A stretch of 64,000 nucleotides of DNA, from assembly GCF_910592395.1 (NCBI RefSeq), contig NC_088318.1:15934349-15998348 (forward strand), in the 5' to 3' direction. How positions within the stretch are numbered: the first letter of the stretch is position 1; each line of letters opens with the position of its first letter. The translations under genes and the position numbers were made by a program. Shown piece after piece: positions 12,601 to 26,370 of the stretch. The notes beneath the pieces are model-generated. The model searched no databases. It saw only the letters and a list, made by a program, of their open reading frames with translations, and was not told where the DNA came from. This DNA is from Lineus longissimus (taxonomy: Eukaryota > Nemertea > Pilidiophora > Heteronemertea > Lineidae).

Positions 12601-15600
12601 GTGGTGCCATCTGTTCACAGCAAATGAAAATTAACTAAGTTTTCAAGTTGAGTTTTCAAATGTAATAATTTGCTAGCTAAACAGACTTGTAAATTTACAA
12701 AAACCTTGAGATATGAAAAATATCCTGAAAGAATTCTGTGCTTTCTTTACTTGACATGTTAAGAAAGTGTAAATAAGATTGTTGTTTCAAAAGTTTTCTT
12801 CCATTAAACCTGCATGTCCCTTCAAATTACATTCACTTTTCAGGTTCCACTCCCCAATATTATTTTCTTCTAGCGTGATGACAGTAATTTTCAGTATAAA
12901 CCTAAACCTCTAACAACTTTTGACCTTTTTACTCAATTACATTTTGTTTGTTTCTAGATTGAAGCCGTCCACACTGTCACCGGTGAAAAACTCTACATAT
13001 GTCCAGTGTGTAATCTGCAACTTGATAACCTCCGACTCCTCACCATGCATATACGCAACCATAACTCGAAAGTTCCGTCCTCACATTCGTGCACGATTTG
13101 CGGCAAAGTGCTCTGTTCACAGAGTTCACTTGATCGTCATATGCTTGTCCATTCAGGTAAGTAAGAATTTAACAAAATTTGATTCCTCAATGTTTTATTA
13201 ACTGACTGGTGAAACATGAATTGGTGATGGTTTAGATGCTACCATCAAAGAGTGCTCATTGAGAAGTTTCCAATAAATGGTCATGTCAGTACGTTAAGGT
13301 TGTGACAGTAGGAAGAATAGATAACTACGAGTCTTTATGAAATCTTCTTCCAAAAGAGATGTGTATAGTATGTGGGTTTTAGTCTATGCTTTGTTTGTAG
13401 TGGTAAATTCAAACATAAAGAGGTATTTTGTTTGAAAATGAGAAAATTTCGGCTTCATTCAGTTTACTGATTATTTCAGGAGAGCGACCCTTTAAATGTC
13501 AGATATGTAACCTGGCCTTCACCACTAATGGCAACATGCACCGTCATATGCGGGTCCACGAGAAGGAGTTTGCTAAGTCACCGCAAGCCTTGAAGGAGAT
13601 GTTAGATGCTGGTCTCTTGACTGGTTACACCCCCGACGGTCGCCGCATCCGAAAACGCCGCCGACCAGCAGAGGGAGAAGCCGATGGTAATGCCGATCGC
13701 CGTAAGAGACGGAGCATAGATGGCGCTTCAAATGGTGCGACGATGAACGATGACGAGACAGTCGTACAGGTGGCGCTCAAGAAGAAGCTGGGAGTTTATA
13801 ATGGTGAAGAATCTCCGTCCAAAGAGGAAGATGGAAATGATTTTGAAGAGGTAAACATTTGTTTGAATAACTTGAACTGCTTTTTAGAGGAAATTCAAAA
13901 AATTTATATGGATTTATTTGAACTCTTATCAAATTCAACACATCATTTTGAATTGAGAAAGAGGCTACTGCAACTGAGTCTGACTCTCTGAAAGTAATCT
14001 CAACATTTCACTTAACTCAGTGCTTTCATTCTTCTCCAGGTTTTCCAAGATGATGCCAACCAGACCCAAGGTGAAAATGGGGAAGTGGAACAGCTCCATT
14101 GTCCCATCTGCGACCGTGGATTCCTATGCAAATATGGGCTGCAGAGCCACTTGGAAACGCATCCAGAGTATAAAATCCGGTGCCAGATATGCAATTTATC
14201 ATTCCGTAACCTGAGAGGATTGAACATGCACAATCATATGGTGCATATACGCAAACCAGAAGAAAAGAAAAATGGAGTGAAAATGTCCATCCCGGTTGGA
14301 TTCCAAGATTTAGGATTTGTTGACTTTTCGATTGATAAGTTTCCGTTGATTGCAAAGTCGTGGTGTGAGCACAACCAACGTCGCTCAAGTAGTTCCTACC
14401 ATAACTTTGAATGCCGTAAATGTGAGAAAGCGTTCCCATGCGGGGGCGCTTTGAAGCTTCATAAGGACAGCCATACGCCCGAGACGTCGACGACATGTGA
14501 CGTCTGCGAATGTGATTTTGAGAACAATGCTGCGCTGAAGGAGCACCAGTTGAGTCATACTGCCGATCGTGTATTGTCCGAGTCACCTGAGAAAGATAGC
14601 GATGATGACTCCAATGTTTCAAAGGAGGATTTCCTTGCTATGCTCAGTCTACAGGGTCAAGGACACGAGTCTGATGAGAATGACTCTGAGGAGAACGAAG
14701 ACTCTGAAGAAAGATTAGACTCTAAACTGAACCAGGATTATTTTTATAACATTGGCCAGGTGAACCGTCCGAACAAACTGTCTTCCATCCTTCCCAAGCC
14801 TTTGAGACGCACTGCTGATAAAGAGGAAAACAATAACTCTAACGACTTTGCTGACATCCAGAAGATCATACAAACTGCAAACGTCAGTGGATTGACTTCA
14901 TTGGTCCCGGTGACCCCAACCGACATTCATCCTGCGTTCCGACTCGAAGCCATGCCAAAACTGCAACACATCTCTCATATGGCTGCGTCCCAGCAGGTAC
15001 TCATCAGTAAACCGGTGTCCACATCACCACCACCACTCCAGCTCATGGGGGCGGGACTCTACAAGCATGACCAGATCGACCCAGACCTGATGTGTGTTCC
15101 TCTCGATGACGCCTACAGCAGTGACCAGGAAGGCAGTACCGATGACCAGACCAAACAGAACTTCACCTGCAAGTATTGTGACACCGGATTTGAGACCTTC
15201 AATTCTATGAAAGGTAAGACAAATGCCACAGTCATTGTTTTTTACAACATCTTAGTTTTAAGGTGTTTTTGCATCAGGCCTTTCTGTTATGGCTACGCGA
15301 AAATAGTCCTTGGATGGTGCTAATGTTTTGAAAGTGTGAAATGAAGCAGTTGTTTCCTGATTTATTTTTGAAGCCTGATCCTTATATATTGATGACACCT
15401 AGATTGTCACCTTTGTTCTAAAAGAAGGTTCTGACTGTGTTGGCACTACCACATCGATGCTTTGCATTGAGGAGGTGTAATGTTTGGAACCACAGGGATG
15501 TAAAATTTCCGTTATTAGACATGTTTTTCTTACTTTAAAATGCTGAATTTGACAAATGGAATGTTATGATCTCTATCTTGACTCTCTGTGGGTCTCTGAA

Positions 15601-18600
15601 TTTTCAAAATTTTCAAAATAGGCATTATAGAGGCATTATAAAGAATTCTGTGATTTTCCAGTCAAACGTTTATAATTGCCTCTTCTTTCAGTTCACATGC
15701 GCACACACCTTGGGCTGTCGCCTTACAAGTGTAACATGTGCTCATATGCCAGCGCCGACAAGACAACTCTGATTCGCCATCTTAGGACACACAATGGTGA
15801 ACGCCCATTCCAGTGCAAAATCTGTGACTTTGCCTTCACAACAAAAGCGAACTGTGAACGACATGCCAGGTAAGAGTCAGAAACTGCAGGAGAAACGGAA
15901 GGAAACGCAGGAGAATGATAACTTAAGAATCTCCCTGAATTTCTTACAGCGGTTATGATGTTGCATTGACTAATGTTATTGCCAAGAAGAGGAATTGAAT
16001 CAATCACGTGTTAACCTTATTTTGTAAGCCACGTTTGTCACCTTTCACAGTCGTATCAAAACGTGCTGAAGTTCCTAATTGTTTTGACAACGACATGTGT
16101 GGTTGTGTGACTTTCAGAAGGTGTAATGTTGTGGAAATTCATCTGTTCACACCATCTGCGCATCTCTTGATAACCTGAAGTGTTGTTATCCTTTACCTGA
16201 AGTTCTGCAACGGTGACTGTAACATCAGTTTTATCTGCGTCTTCCAAAGATCATAAAAGATTTACACCTTGATTATAATTGGTTCTATCTCATCGACAGG
16301 AAGAAACACAAACTGGAAACGAAGGACGAGATTGACACAGCGGTTGGCTACAACCAGTTCATTGGAGGAGACAGCCCAGTGAAGCAGGAGGGTGACTTTG
16401 CATCTCCAGATACCGTCTGCAAATATTGTGGCATCGACTTTAAATTTTTCCGCGCCCTGAAGCACCACTTGCGTTCCCACAGCAGTTGTCCCCAGAAGCC
16501 TTATGTCTGCCTTGTCTGCAGTATTGGATTCTCAACCAGAGCAAATTGCATCCGTCATATCCAGAAACGTCACCAAAGCATCGAGACGAACCAGATTGAG
16601 AAGAATATCCGCACAAATATCCCGGTTGCTCACTCTAGTTTGCCAAACATCCAAAGGTTCGAGAGCCCGTTTTCCAAGCTGAATCTTCCGAGTCTTCCAA
16701 ACATGATGCAGCTACCACTTGGGACAACGCCACCTCCCGCTCATAGACACAAATCCATCCAGCCTAACCGTCTGTTCATGGGGACAGCAGACTCCAAGGT
16801 GCCCTTTGAGGGTGTGCCAATCAAGCGTGAGAGTCCTGTTAAGTACGACAGCCCGCTTGACTTCAGTAAGAAGATTGTGAAAGAGGAGTCACCTGATTCG
16901 GCCATCAATTTATCGACGTCACCAGCACCAGAAATGGACTTGAGCAAATCATCTGATGAGCCCATGGACCTTTCAGTCTCCATTAAATCTGAAGGAAAGA
17001 AGACCTCGTTGATCCCAAGAACGACATTTGAACCTCCGATGTTGAAACCTGGCGAGGTTGCACCTGGTGTTGGTATGGTATCTCCCATCATGCCATCAGG
17101 TCTCATGGATCCGATGTCGCTGCCTCATATGCCACCAAATCCTTTCAGCTTCCGGACATTCAAGTGTCCGTATTGTGCCGTGCAGTTCAGCCAAGAAGCC
17201 AAGGTAAACATACTTCTTATCACTGCTAATTAAATATTTTGAGAAATATTCAGAAGTGTATAAATACTAGAAAGTTAAAGTGATTATTGAAAGATTTCTA
17301 TGAATGGTAATGTTGATAGGTCTTGAACCCCAAATTTGAAAATAGTTTCCACTGTCTTGAAAAGATGCCTATTTCTTACCTATTCTTTGTTTATTCCAGC
17401 TTGTCCTACATATGAGGACCCACACCACTAATCGTCCCTTCCAATGTACCTTCTGCCCCGCTGGATTCACGATCAAAACGAACCTTGACATCCACATACG
17501 TACGAGGCATCTGAACGACTCCGGCTCACTCCATGCTGCACTCCGTAGCAAGTTTGTCCCTCCGACGCTGAAGATGATGGCCAAGAGACGCCAAGCTACA
17601 GGAAGTGCCATGCATAGCTACCTGAAGCCAAAGTTTGGTCAGTTCCGCAAGCCAAGTTTAGAGAAAAAAGCAGCAGACGCACCAACTGACGGTCCACAGG
17701 TGAACAGCAGCGGATCCGGCTCTGATTCGAACTGCGAGTTGGCCTCCGTTTCAAAAATCCTCAACACAACATCATCGGATCAGTTCCAAGTTTTCTTCAA
17801 CAACCCGGATCCCAACAGCGAAGATCGGACAATTCCGATCCCAATCAAGATTACCAAGGTTGATCGCAGTGAAGACGTGACCTCGGTCAGCCCAAATAGT
17901 GCTGAGAAGAACCAGGACTCCTCCGGGACTGACAGCCCTGATAAGATGAAGAAGAAGAGGAACTCGTATGCCAACGCTCCAAACCGAGTTGCCTGTCCTT
18001 ATTGTACCAGGACGTTCCCATGGATCAGTTCTCTGCGAAGACATATTCTCACTCATACAGGTAATTAATGATTCTGTGGTTGATTAGGCCAACAACATTT
18101 GTAGCTGTACCTGTCAACAGCATTATTATGATATGAGAATGCACAATATATATTAAGTTATTGGATATATGCCATGTACTTAGACCATGAGCATCAAATG
18201 GACATCTTTAGTTCATCCCTAACCAACTTGTTTAGTTTTTTGAATGAAATATTTGCAAAAATATATAATTATTGACTTTAATTGTCTCTTGCAGGCCAGA
18301 AGCCATACAAATGTCCAGAATGCTCTGTACACTTCTCGACGAAATCCAACAGAGAGCGCCATCTTTTGAGAAAGCACGGTTTGAACCCAAACAACCCACA
18401 CACACGCCAGATCATGGATCGCCCTTACAAATGTCAGCTATGTGTATTCAGCTCATTCTCCAAGCCAGGTAAGAGTCTTAACATAATTATATTAATGTCT
18501 GCTTCTTGCATTTTCTAGTATTTTGGGGTTTCTCCGAGGCACCAACTATAATGCTTTTACGAAAACTATCAGAGTTATCAGAGAGAAGTTTGCGCAAGTC

Positions 18601-20513
18601 TGATAGGTGATAAAGGGAGGCTGTACTGGGATATTTTAAGTTTAATGTTCTTTTATCGATTTACAGAAAAGCTGATCATGCATTACAAGTCCAAGCATCC
18701 TGACAGTGACCCTCCTGCCAATGTTCAAAACATGGCCTCCCTCGAGCGCTGGGACCATGATCCTGAGAACAGCTCTGACCCTACTCCGCCGACCTTTGGA
18801 AGCAATGACCTCGACAGTGATGGTGAGGAAATGGATCCCAGGGACATGGACGACACGACTAATATTTCTGTTGTCAAGGCAACAGAGTCGGACCAAGAGA
18901 CGATTGAGGACGAGGATGATGTCAAGGTCATTAAGGTATGTACCGTGTACCCATGTCATTCTCGTTAGAACTTCTCTGAATACTAAAGATAGTGTCAAGA
19001 GAACTTTCTTTCTTTCCAAAAAGCTCCATGATTTTGACTGACAGATTCCTATAATGATACTCTTTAGAAATTTAAACACCTCTAATTATTTTCTCACCTT
19101 GTCTTCAGGACACCAATGACAATGAGTCCCCAATGATGCAGATGTCTCTCCCCAAAAACGACATGATGTCTGACAGAGACATCATCACCCGCAGGATTCT
19201 ACAACAACAGCAAATGCAGCACAATGCATCCGTAAGCAGCAGCCCGCTCCCAATGATTCCCGTCTCTCCGATCCGTGCTGTATCACCGAGTCAGACACCA
19301 TCACCGCACCCATCCCCGGGTGGCAGGACCATCATCAATCCAGAACGAGATAACTACAACGTCGACAAGATATTGGATTGCTGGCAATGCGGACTCCACT
19401 TTGCAACACGCAAGATGCTGCTGCGCCACTTGAAAGAGCATAATATCGACTACCCATACAAGTGCTACCTTTGCGACGCGTCCTACCAGTCCCGACGTGA
19501 TTGCCTTGAGCACAAAGACGAGAAACATCACGACGACTGGATCGGTTTAAAGGCACGGAACAAGATCGATGATATTCCCGACTTCGTTGAAGTGATGGAT
19601 AAACTTACGGAACCTGATGATAAGATTGAAGAGATCAAGAAAGAGGGTGATGATTCGATCTTGGCCGTTGAGAGGAAGGTGTTTTGTGCGCTATGCCCCA
19701 AGAAGTTCTGGTCGCTGCAGGATTTGAGAAGACATATGAGGTCACATACAGGTACGTTGATCACTTGAGAATTGTTTTGAAGGCAACCATATAAAGGAGA
19801 GACTTCTGCTCCGACTTCCTCAAGGGAGTGAACAGGTACATCCTAAATGGAGTACTTATGAATACCTCCTCACTTGCCTTTAGGTGGCCCACTTGGCTTT
19901 GCTACTCATGTGTACAGTCAGAATCCAAGTCAACAAGTTCAGACAAGATCTGTGCACATGTAGGCGTTCCCATGTCACTCGTCAAACTCATCATTGACTG
20001 ATCTTTTGTCTATTTCTTTTTTTAGGTGAGAAGCCTTTTGAATGTGACATCTGTGGTCGTTACTTCACACTAAAGCACAGCATGATGCGCCATCGTCGCA
20101 AACATCAGGACGGTGACATCATCATACGCCAACCACGCTCAAGTCCGTTTGGAAACGATATGTATAAATCTGAGATGACCTTCAACGACGTGAGCGAGGG
20201 CCGCCACTCAATCGGAACGCCGGAGAAAGATCAGTACATGATGTCTCCTTACCCACCGTTACATCTTCCGGTCATGGTCCCACCACCTCCGCCACGCCCG
20301 CAAGCATCTGTCACGCCGTCCTCAAACTCAACACCGTCCAGCCGTCCTGCCTCTCGTGACGGAGCAGCATCTAGTTTAATGGCGGGCTTGGGCGGTCTAG
20401 GAGACAGCGACCTGCTTGGTAATCTTCTCGGTGTTGATGAAAGTGCTCTTGATGAGATGCTGGACTCTGCTAATTCTAGTTCCGCTGCGGTAATGCTGGG
20501 CATGGAAAAATAA
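3574..20513 (+). CDS. RREB1: RREB1-like (Hindsight/Pebbled type) 21-C2H2-zinc-finger transcription factor
   Basis: Joined exons: 3574-3619, 3662-3753, 11313-11708, 12958-13156, 13480-13850, 14040-15213, 15692-15869, 16300-17203, 17400-18060, 18295-18468, 18667-18935, 19109-19751, 20026-20513. All phases match and give 1864 residues, against roughly 1700 for vertebrate RREB1. The first three fingers, around residues 190-270, closely follow the family ([12 protein letters not shown] linker, then [16 protein letters not shown]). I count 21 C2H2 fingers in clusters ending with [10 protein letters not shown] near the C-terminus. Acidic Ser/Asp-rich segments separate the clusters. Residues about 1000-1050 carry CtBP-type motifs (EPMDLS, PEMDLS, SPLDFS). 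The family binds DNA at Ras/MAPK-responsive elements in the nucleus and usually represses. The 5' end is less certain: the first two coding exons rest on phase alone, and 9358-9426 offers an alternative start. Confidence 0.9.
9241..9276 (+). promoter_or_regulatory. TATA box plus initiator core promoter
   Basis: TATAAATAG at 9241-9249 is followed by TCAGTT at 9271-9276, an initiator match. The presumed +1 A at 9273 lies 32 nt from the first T of the TATA box, the normal spacing. An ATG-led open exon with a donor follows at 9358. This would drive a shorter RREB1 transcript; only the sequence arrangement supports it. Confidence 0.6.
9358..9426 (+). other. RREB1: Alternative RREB1 first coding exon
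   Basis: The ATG at 9358 opens 23 codons ([14 protein letters not shown]...) ending in a GT donor (AAG|GTATTT). It ends in phase 0, exactly what the exon at 11313 requires, so splicing would yield a protein sharing everything from residue 47 of the longer form. The start resembles the other candidate N-terminus (M-S-[RK]-VK). It also loosely resembles basic N-termini of other large zinc-finger repressors, such as PRDM3/16 (MRSK) and the SALL/FOG type (MSRRKQ). The resemblance to those families is inference. Confidence 0.55.
9817..10434. mobile_element. Non-autonomous TIR transposon (MITE-like), TA flanks
   Basis: The left end GGCCTTTTTACACGGTGC is matched by the reverse complement of the right end GGCGTTTTTACACGGTGC. 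The inverted repeat runs about 29 bp with three mismatches. TA dinucleotides flank both ends (9815-9816 and 10435-10436), as a target duplication would. Inside are repeated copies of TTCGCTTTTACACG (near 9893, 10238 and 10350), all in one orientation, and GC-rich GGTTC-rich subterminal sequence unlike the AT-rich surroundings. No transposase is encoded. TA duplication fits Tc1/mariner-like mobilisation but does not prove it. Confidence 0.75.
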
Positions 20514-22890
20514 ACTCTTTGTGCATAATTCAAATGACCAGTTGGTAAAGACTTTGAAAAAGACTGTTACCTGTTAATCTAAGAAATTGGTTGACAATTG
20601 CAGCACGTCCCCAAAAAGTGTCACCTTAAAGGTATAATGCAATTGTATCATATAAGACTCGATTTTTTAACAATGTTGGAGTGTCGCTTGGAGTGATTTA
20701 TTTTGGGATGTACTGTGACCATCTACCAACCAAAAGTGACAATTCTGCTGATATTGACAACTAGTGGTGAAGCAAATAACTATTATAGCTAGTGTCAAAG
20801 TATATGGAGTCCATTTTAACCAAGGTTCGTGGTGACATGCTTTTGTCAAGAAAAATATTTTCTTGGAAAATTTTGTCAACTCTGTGTTTTACTGTTCATA
20901 CCATTTGTACAGCAATCATTTGGAACATGATGTTCATGAAGTCGCACCTGTTCTTTAAAGGGTTAAAGTGGACTCGGCAAACATTCCATATGGTGCAATT
21001 AAAGATCACAACCGTCCAAAGTTAAATTCCAGGGAGTGATAAATATAGGATTATGAAATGTATATTTTGTACAGATGTATCAAAGTTTTGCATATTACTG
21101 CTGTGAGATCAAATAATGTTGTTGTACTGATGCGTCTGCTTGTTGCCATGACAACCTAAAGACAGCACAACTCGGGCGGCCATCTTTAAGTTGTGATGAC
21201 TCTCAGTGGATGTTTCATTAATTTAATGAGAAAAGTTTGTTGTTGTTCTAACGTCTGCTTCTGAAGAGTTCTTTTGATTGCAGACAGTTGGCTCTAGTAT
21301 TCCTCATATCCATTCCATTATTGCCCGCATCTGCCAAATACTGTTTTGTAATTATGGCAGCACCATTTCCATTCCATTTTATTTTCATCAAACATTCAAA
21401 AGTCTTGATAGATTTTTTTCAGCAGCTCTTGTGTATTTCGCCTTCCATATTCTGTACCCTTTTAATTCCTAGATATGCTGCACTAAAACCCTTCTATCTT
21501 ATGGTTTGCTGATATCTATCAGCATTTAAAATTCGTTTTTTTCTAGTTCTTCCAAGAGTTAGTATGGTAGTATTAGACTGAAAGTATTTATTTTGATTGT
21601 TCATAAATTTTGATACGAAAGTTTTATCACTTTTTCTTGATAGTTGTGGTATCTTTGAATCAACTTGACTGGTTAACTTGATCTTAATGGTAACAGGTTA
21701 AACTCAAACTGTAAACAAACATTGGCGAGTAAAATTTAACAAAATACCTGTCCTTGTATTACAAAGTATCTCTTACTTCTGATCTCAACCAAATATTATA
21801 GCATTAGTATAATTCAAGTAGCGTAATTAGTCTTGTGTAAATGCACAAGGGTGTATTTTGGGTTCAGATTTGCTGTGCATAAAGCAACTTCACTAATTTT
21901 GCAAGCAGTTGAATTTACCAGTGTCCTCTGTATTTCTCTAACATTTTTGTATATTACTGTAAATATTTTGATATAGCGTATTAAAAGTCGATGTCCCTTT
22001 GTATTGAGCAGTATCATGCACAATGTCCAGTGTATTGATGTACATGGTTTTGTCCCAATATAACGTGACACCGACTAAACTGGGTTATTCATTTGAATTG
22101 GTCCAAGGTGTGCCAGCCCTCCCTTATTTATCTGTCCATTTGTAAAATGTATATAAAGTAGATTTGAAATATGTATAGTTGCGTAATAGTCAAATAGATT
22201 TATCAATAGTTCTTGATCTGAAATCGGTCAGATTTAAATTTGTTTTTGTGTTTGTAAGTGCAGTGTCTTTTTCTGTCAACTGTGGTGCACAGTATCTACA
22301 GACACGATGTTACAGTGGAATATGACAGTGAAATATATTAGGTGTCATTAAAAAGAGTCGCAGCACCTGACAAATATAACATGTTCTTTTCTGATTCATC
22401 TACATTTACTGACATGCAGTGAATAACATTTTTTCATCAGAATGACTGAAATTGTGAATATTTTGTAAAACTATGAAGTTAATTTCAAATCATGTAATTT
22501 TCATGAAAGAAAAGTTGATCATTCCCTCCATGAATATGATAACTGCTGCGATCAAATTTCTTATGAATTTATATAAGCTTGCAGTAGCTTGGGTGTGGTG
22601 AAGGTCCATCATGACTTCTCCCGGTATATGTGTAGAATTTCACCTGTATATGTGTAAATACGTAGTTTCTCCTTGATTTATTTAAAGATTTATCCAGAAT
22701 TTATAGTTAATCAGATGTAATATAATATCAATATTAGTAAGTTATTTTCAATCAGGAAATATGTGTCTTTAGGAAAAAGGCATCTGACAAGTTTATTTTG
22801 TCGGGCAACTCACAGCATTTGTGAAGGCCTTTGCTACATCATGATCATTCCATAACAATTATTCAATAAAGTAATTTCTCAGTAATATTT
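20514..22890 (+). other. RREB1: RREB1 3' UTR with poly(A) signal
   Basis: AT-rich sequence without exons follows the TAA at 20511-20513. AATAAA at 22865-22870 is the likely polyadenylation signal, giving a UTR of about 2.4 kb. Three TGTANATA Pumilio-type sites occur late in it (21958-21965, 22148-22155, 22653-22660). Confidence 0.65.
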
Positions 22891-23140
22891 GTGTTCTGGT
22901 CACTTTTTCATGCTCAGAATAGATTGCTTGCAAGCATCACACATCTGTGTCTGATGGATAGAAAACAAAGATGGAAGACTTGGCCTAACTATGGACAGTC
23001 ACTGGCCTGCTATGAAACACATTTAAGAAGGAAGACTGCTTGAGCCATTGAGCTGTGGCCAAACTAAAGTGAACCACACACCTACCCCTTGACCAAGTCG
23101 CCTCTCCCCCATAATAAGGAAGCCAGAAGTCCACCAAACC

Positions 23141-26100
23141 ATGTTCATGTCCCATAACCATGAAACAGTTAAATCACATCTCGACCATAAAAAGGATACA
23201 CAGGACTATTCCTCCTGCTACACCAGTCCAAAATCCTCAAAGACAAGGGACAATTACTTCTGCCTTAACCATGAAAAGGTTGAATCACATCTCGACCATA
23301 AAAAGGATACACAGGACTATTCCTCCTGCTACACCAGTCCAAAATCCTCAAAGACGAGGGACAATTATATTCTGCCACCTTCACCAGCCAAAAGACACCA
23401 GACACTGGTTATAAACAACAGGGACTATTGCTCCTGCTACACCAGCAACTGGACATGAAAGGCAAGAGACAATATGATGCTGGTTGTGAAAGACCAAGGT
23501 ACAACCAGCACCACTATCTATAGGTTGTGAGATACAATTTAGTTGTTAAAAACAGTGGAGTGGTCCTCCTGTGACATCAGCTGCAAATGTGAACTACTCG
23601 CAGCAATACCACCTGCTACATCAGCCACAGGTTGTGAGAGAGTGGGGAACAAGCTTTGGGCGATGACAGGCCACTATTCCTCCTGTGACATGAGCCACAC
23701 TTCGGGCAAGAGTAGCTTCACCAGTCACTCATTGTGCAAGACAAGTAACTAAGTCACCGGTAGTGAAAGACTGTGGTTTATACCTCTTGCTTCATCAGTC
23801 ATAGGTTGTGAGATGAACTGAACTGAACCTCCTGCTCCACCAGCCACAGGTTGAAAAGACTGGGACTGCTACACGTGCCACTGGTTGAGAGACCTCTGTC
23901 GTACACAGCCTGTGGACTGGTGTAGCAAGAGGAATAGCCCCGCCGTCTTTTACAACGTCGTCCCCTGTCATTCACAACTGGTGGCTAGTGCAGCAGGAGG
24001 AATAGTCCCCTGTCTTTCACAGCCTGTGGACTGTTGTAGCAAGAAGAATAGCCCCAGTCGTCTTTCACAACTTCGTCCCCTGTCACCTGTCATTCACAAC
24101 TGGTGGGTGGTGAAGCAGGAGGTATAGTCCGCTGTCTTTCATAGCCTGTGGACAGGTGTAGCAAGAGGAATAGCGCCAGCCGTCTATCACAACTTCGTCC
24201 CCTATCATTCACAACTGGTGGCTGGTGTGAAAGTGGAATAGCCCCCGCCGTCTTCACAACTAACTTGTTACCCTCACTTGTACAACCGTTGGCTGGTGTA
24301 GCAGAAAGAATAGTCCCCTGTCTTCCACATGAGTAATAGCCCCCGCCTTCTTTTGCAACATGGTACCCTGTCATTCACAACCGTTGGCTGGTGTAGCAGG
24401 AGGAATAGCCCCCTGTCTTTCACAGCTTTCGGACTGTTGTAGCAAGAGGAATAGCCCCCGCCGTCTTCACAAATGGGTACCCTTTCATTCACAACCGTTG
24501 GTTGGCCTTGCAAGAGGTATCGTCCCCTGTCTTTCACAGCCTGTTGACTGGTGAAGCAAGAAGAATAGCCCCAGTCGTCGTTCACAACTTTGTCCCTTGT
24601 CATTCGCAACCGGTAGCTGGTGTAGCAGAAGGAATAGTCCCCTGCCTTTCACAGCTTTCGGACTGGTGTAGCATGAGGAATCCCCCGCCGTCTTTCGCAT
24701 CTTGGTCCCGGTGACTTGTGTAGCAGAAGGTATAGTCCCCTATCTTTCATAGCCTGTGGACTGGTGTAGCATGAGGAATAGCCCCCGATGTCTTCGCAAC
24801 TTGGTCCCCTATCATTCACAACCGTTGGTTGGCCTAGCAAGAGGTATCGTCCCCTGTCTTTCACAGCCTGTTGACTGGTGAAGCAAGAAGAATAGCCCCA
24901 GTCGTCTTTCACAACCTTGTCCCTTGTCATTCACAACCTTTCGCTGGTGTAGCAGAAGGAATAGTCCCCTGCCTTTCACAGCTTTCGGACTGGTGTAGCA
25001 TGAGGAATCCCACGCCGTCTTTCGCATCTTGGTCCCGTTGGCTTGTGTAGCAGGAGGTATAGTCCCCTATCTTTCATAGCCTGTGGACTGGTGTAGCATG
25101 AGGAATAGCCCCCGATGTCTTCGCAACTTGGTCCCCTATCATTCACAACCGTTGGTTGGCCTAGCAAGAGCTGTAGTCCCCTGTCTTTCACAGCCTGTGG
25201 ACTGTTGTTGCAAGAGGAATAGACCCAGTCGTCGTTCACAACTTGGTCCCTTGTCATTCGCAACCGGTAGCTGGTGTAGCAGAAGGAATAGTCCCCTGCC
25301 TTTCAAAGCTTTCGGATTGGTGTAGCATGAGGAATCCCCCGCCGTCGTTCACATCTTGGTCCCGTTTGCTGGTGTAGCAGGAGGTATAATCCGCTGTCTT
25401 TCATAGCCCGTGGACTGGTGTAGCATGAGGAATAGCCCCCGCTGTCTTCAAAAATTGGTACCCTGTCATTCACAACCGTTGATTCCCAGCAAGAGGTATA
25501 GTCGTCTGTCTTTCACAGCCTGTTGACTGGTGAAGCAAGAAGAATATCCCCAGTCGTCCTGAACAACTTGGTCCCTTGTCATTCGCAACCGGTAGCTGGT
25601 GTAGCAGAAGGAATAGTCCCCTGCCTTTCAAAGATTTCGGACTTGTGTAGCATGAAGAATCCCCCGCCATCTTTCACATCTTGGTGCCCTGTCATTCACA
25701 ACTGGTGGCTGGTGTAGAAGGAGGTATAGTATGCTGTTTTTCATAGCCTGTGGACTGGTGTAGCAGGAGGAGTAGCGCCAATCGTCTACCACAACTTCGT
25801 CCCCTATCATTCAGAACTGGTTGCTGGTGAGCGGAAGGAATTGTCCTGTGTATTTCACAGCCTGTGGACTGGTGTAGCAGGAGGAATAGCCCCACCATCT
25901 TTCACAACTTGGACCCTGTCATTCACCATCTACGGCTGGTGCAACAGGAGGAATAGTCCCCTGCCTTTCACATCTTTCGGACTGGTATGGCATGAGGAAT
26001 AACCCCCGCCATCTTCACAACTTGATACCCTGTCATTCACAACCGTTGGCTGGCCTAGCAAGAGGTGTAGTCCTGTCTTTCACAGCCTGTGGACTGCTGT

Positions 26101-26370
26101 TGCAAAATGAATAGTCTAAGTCGTTTGAAACAAGTTGGTCCCTTGTCATTTACAACCGGTAGCTGGTGTAGCAGAAGGAATAGTCCCCTGCCTTTCACAG
26201 CTTTCGGACTGGTGCAGCATGAAGAATATCCCCCGCCGTCTTTCATATCTTGGTCCCCTGTCATCCACAACTGGTGGCTGGTGTAGCAGTAGGAATAGTC
26301 CCCTGTCTTTCACAACCTACGGACTGGTGTAGCAAGAGGAATAGCCCCAATCGTCTTTCACAACTTGAAG
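23141..26370. repeat. Degenerate minisatellite with hierarchical periods and an orientation switch
   Basis: The core is CTGGTGTAGCAGGAGGAATA followed by GTCCCC. Before about 23.88 kb the units read as the reverse complement (ggactattcctcctgctaca), including a 111-bp direct duplication near 23172 and 23283. After about 23.9 kb all units read forward. Core spacing alternates about 46 and 64-76 nt, making a composite unit near 110 bp. At 24.67-25.65 kb three such units form a higher-order unit of 325-327 bp: the marker GCATGARGAATCCC recurs at 24671, 24998, 25325 and 25650. Long open frames on both strands follow from periods divisible by three and are not evidence of a gene. Confidence 0.85.
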
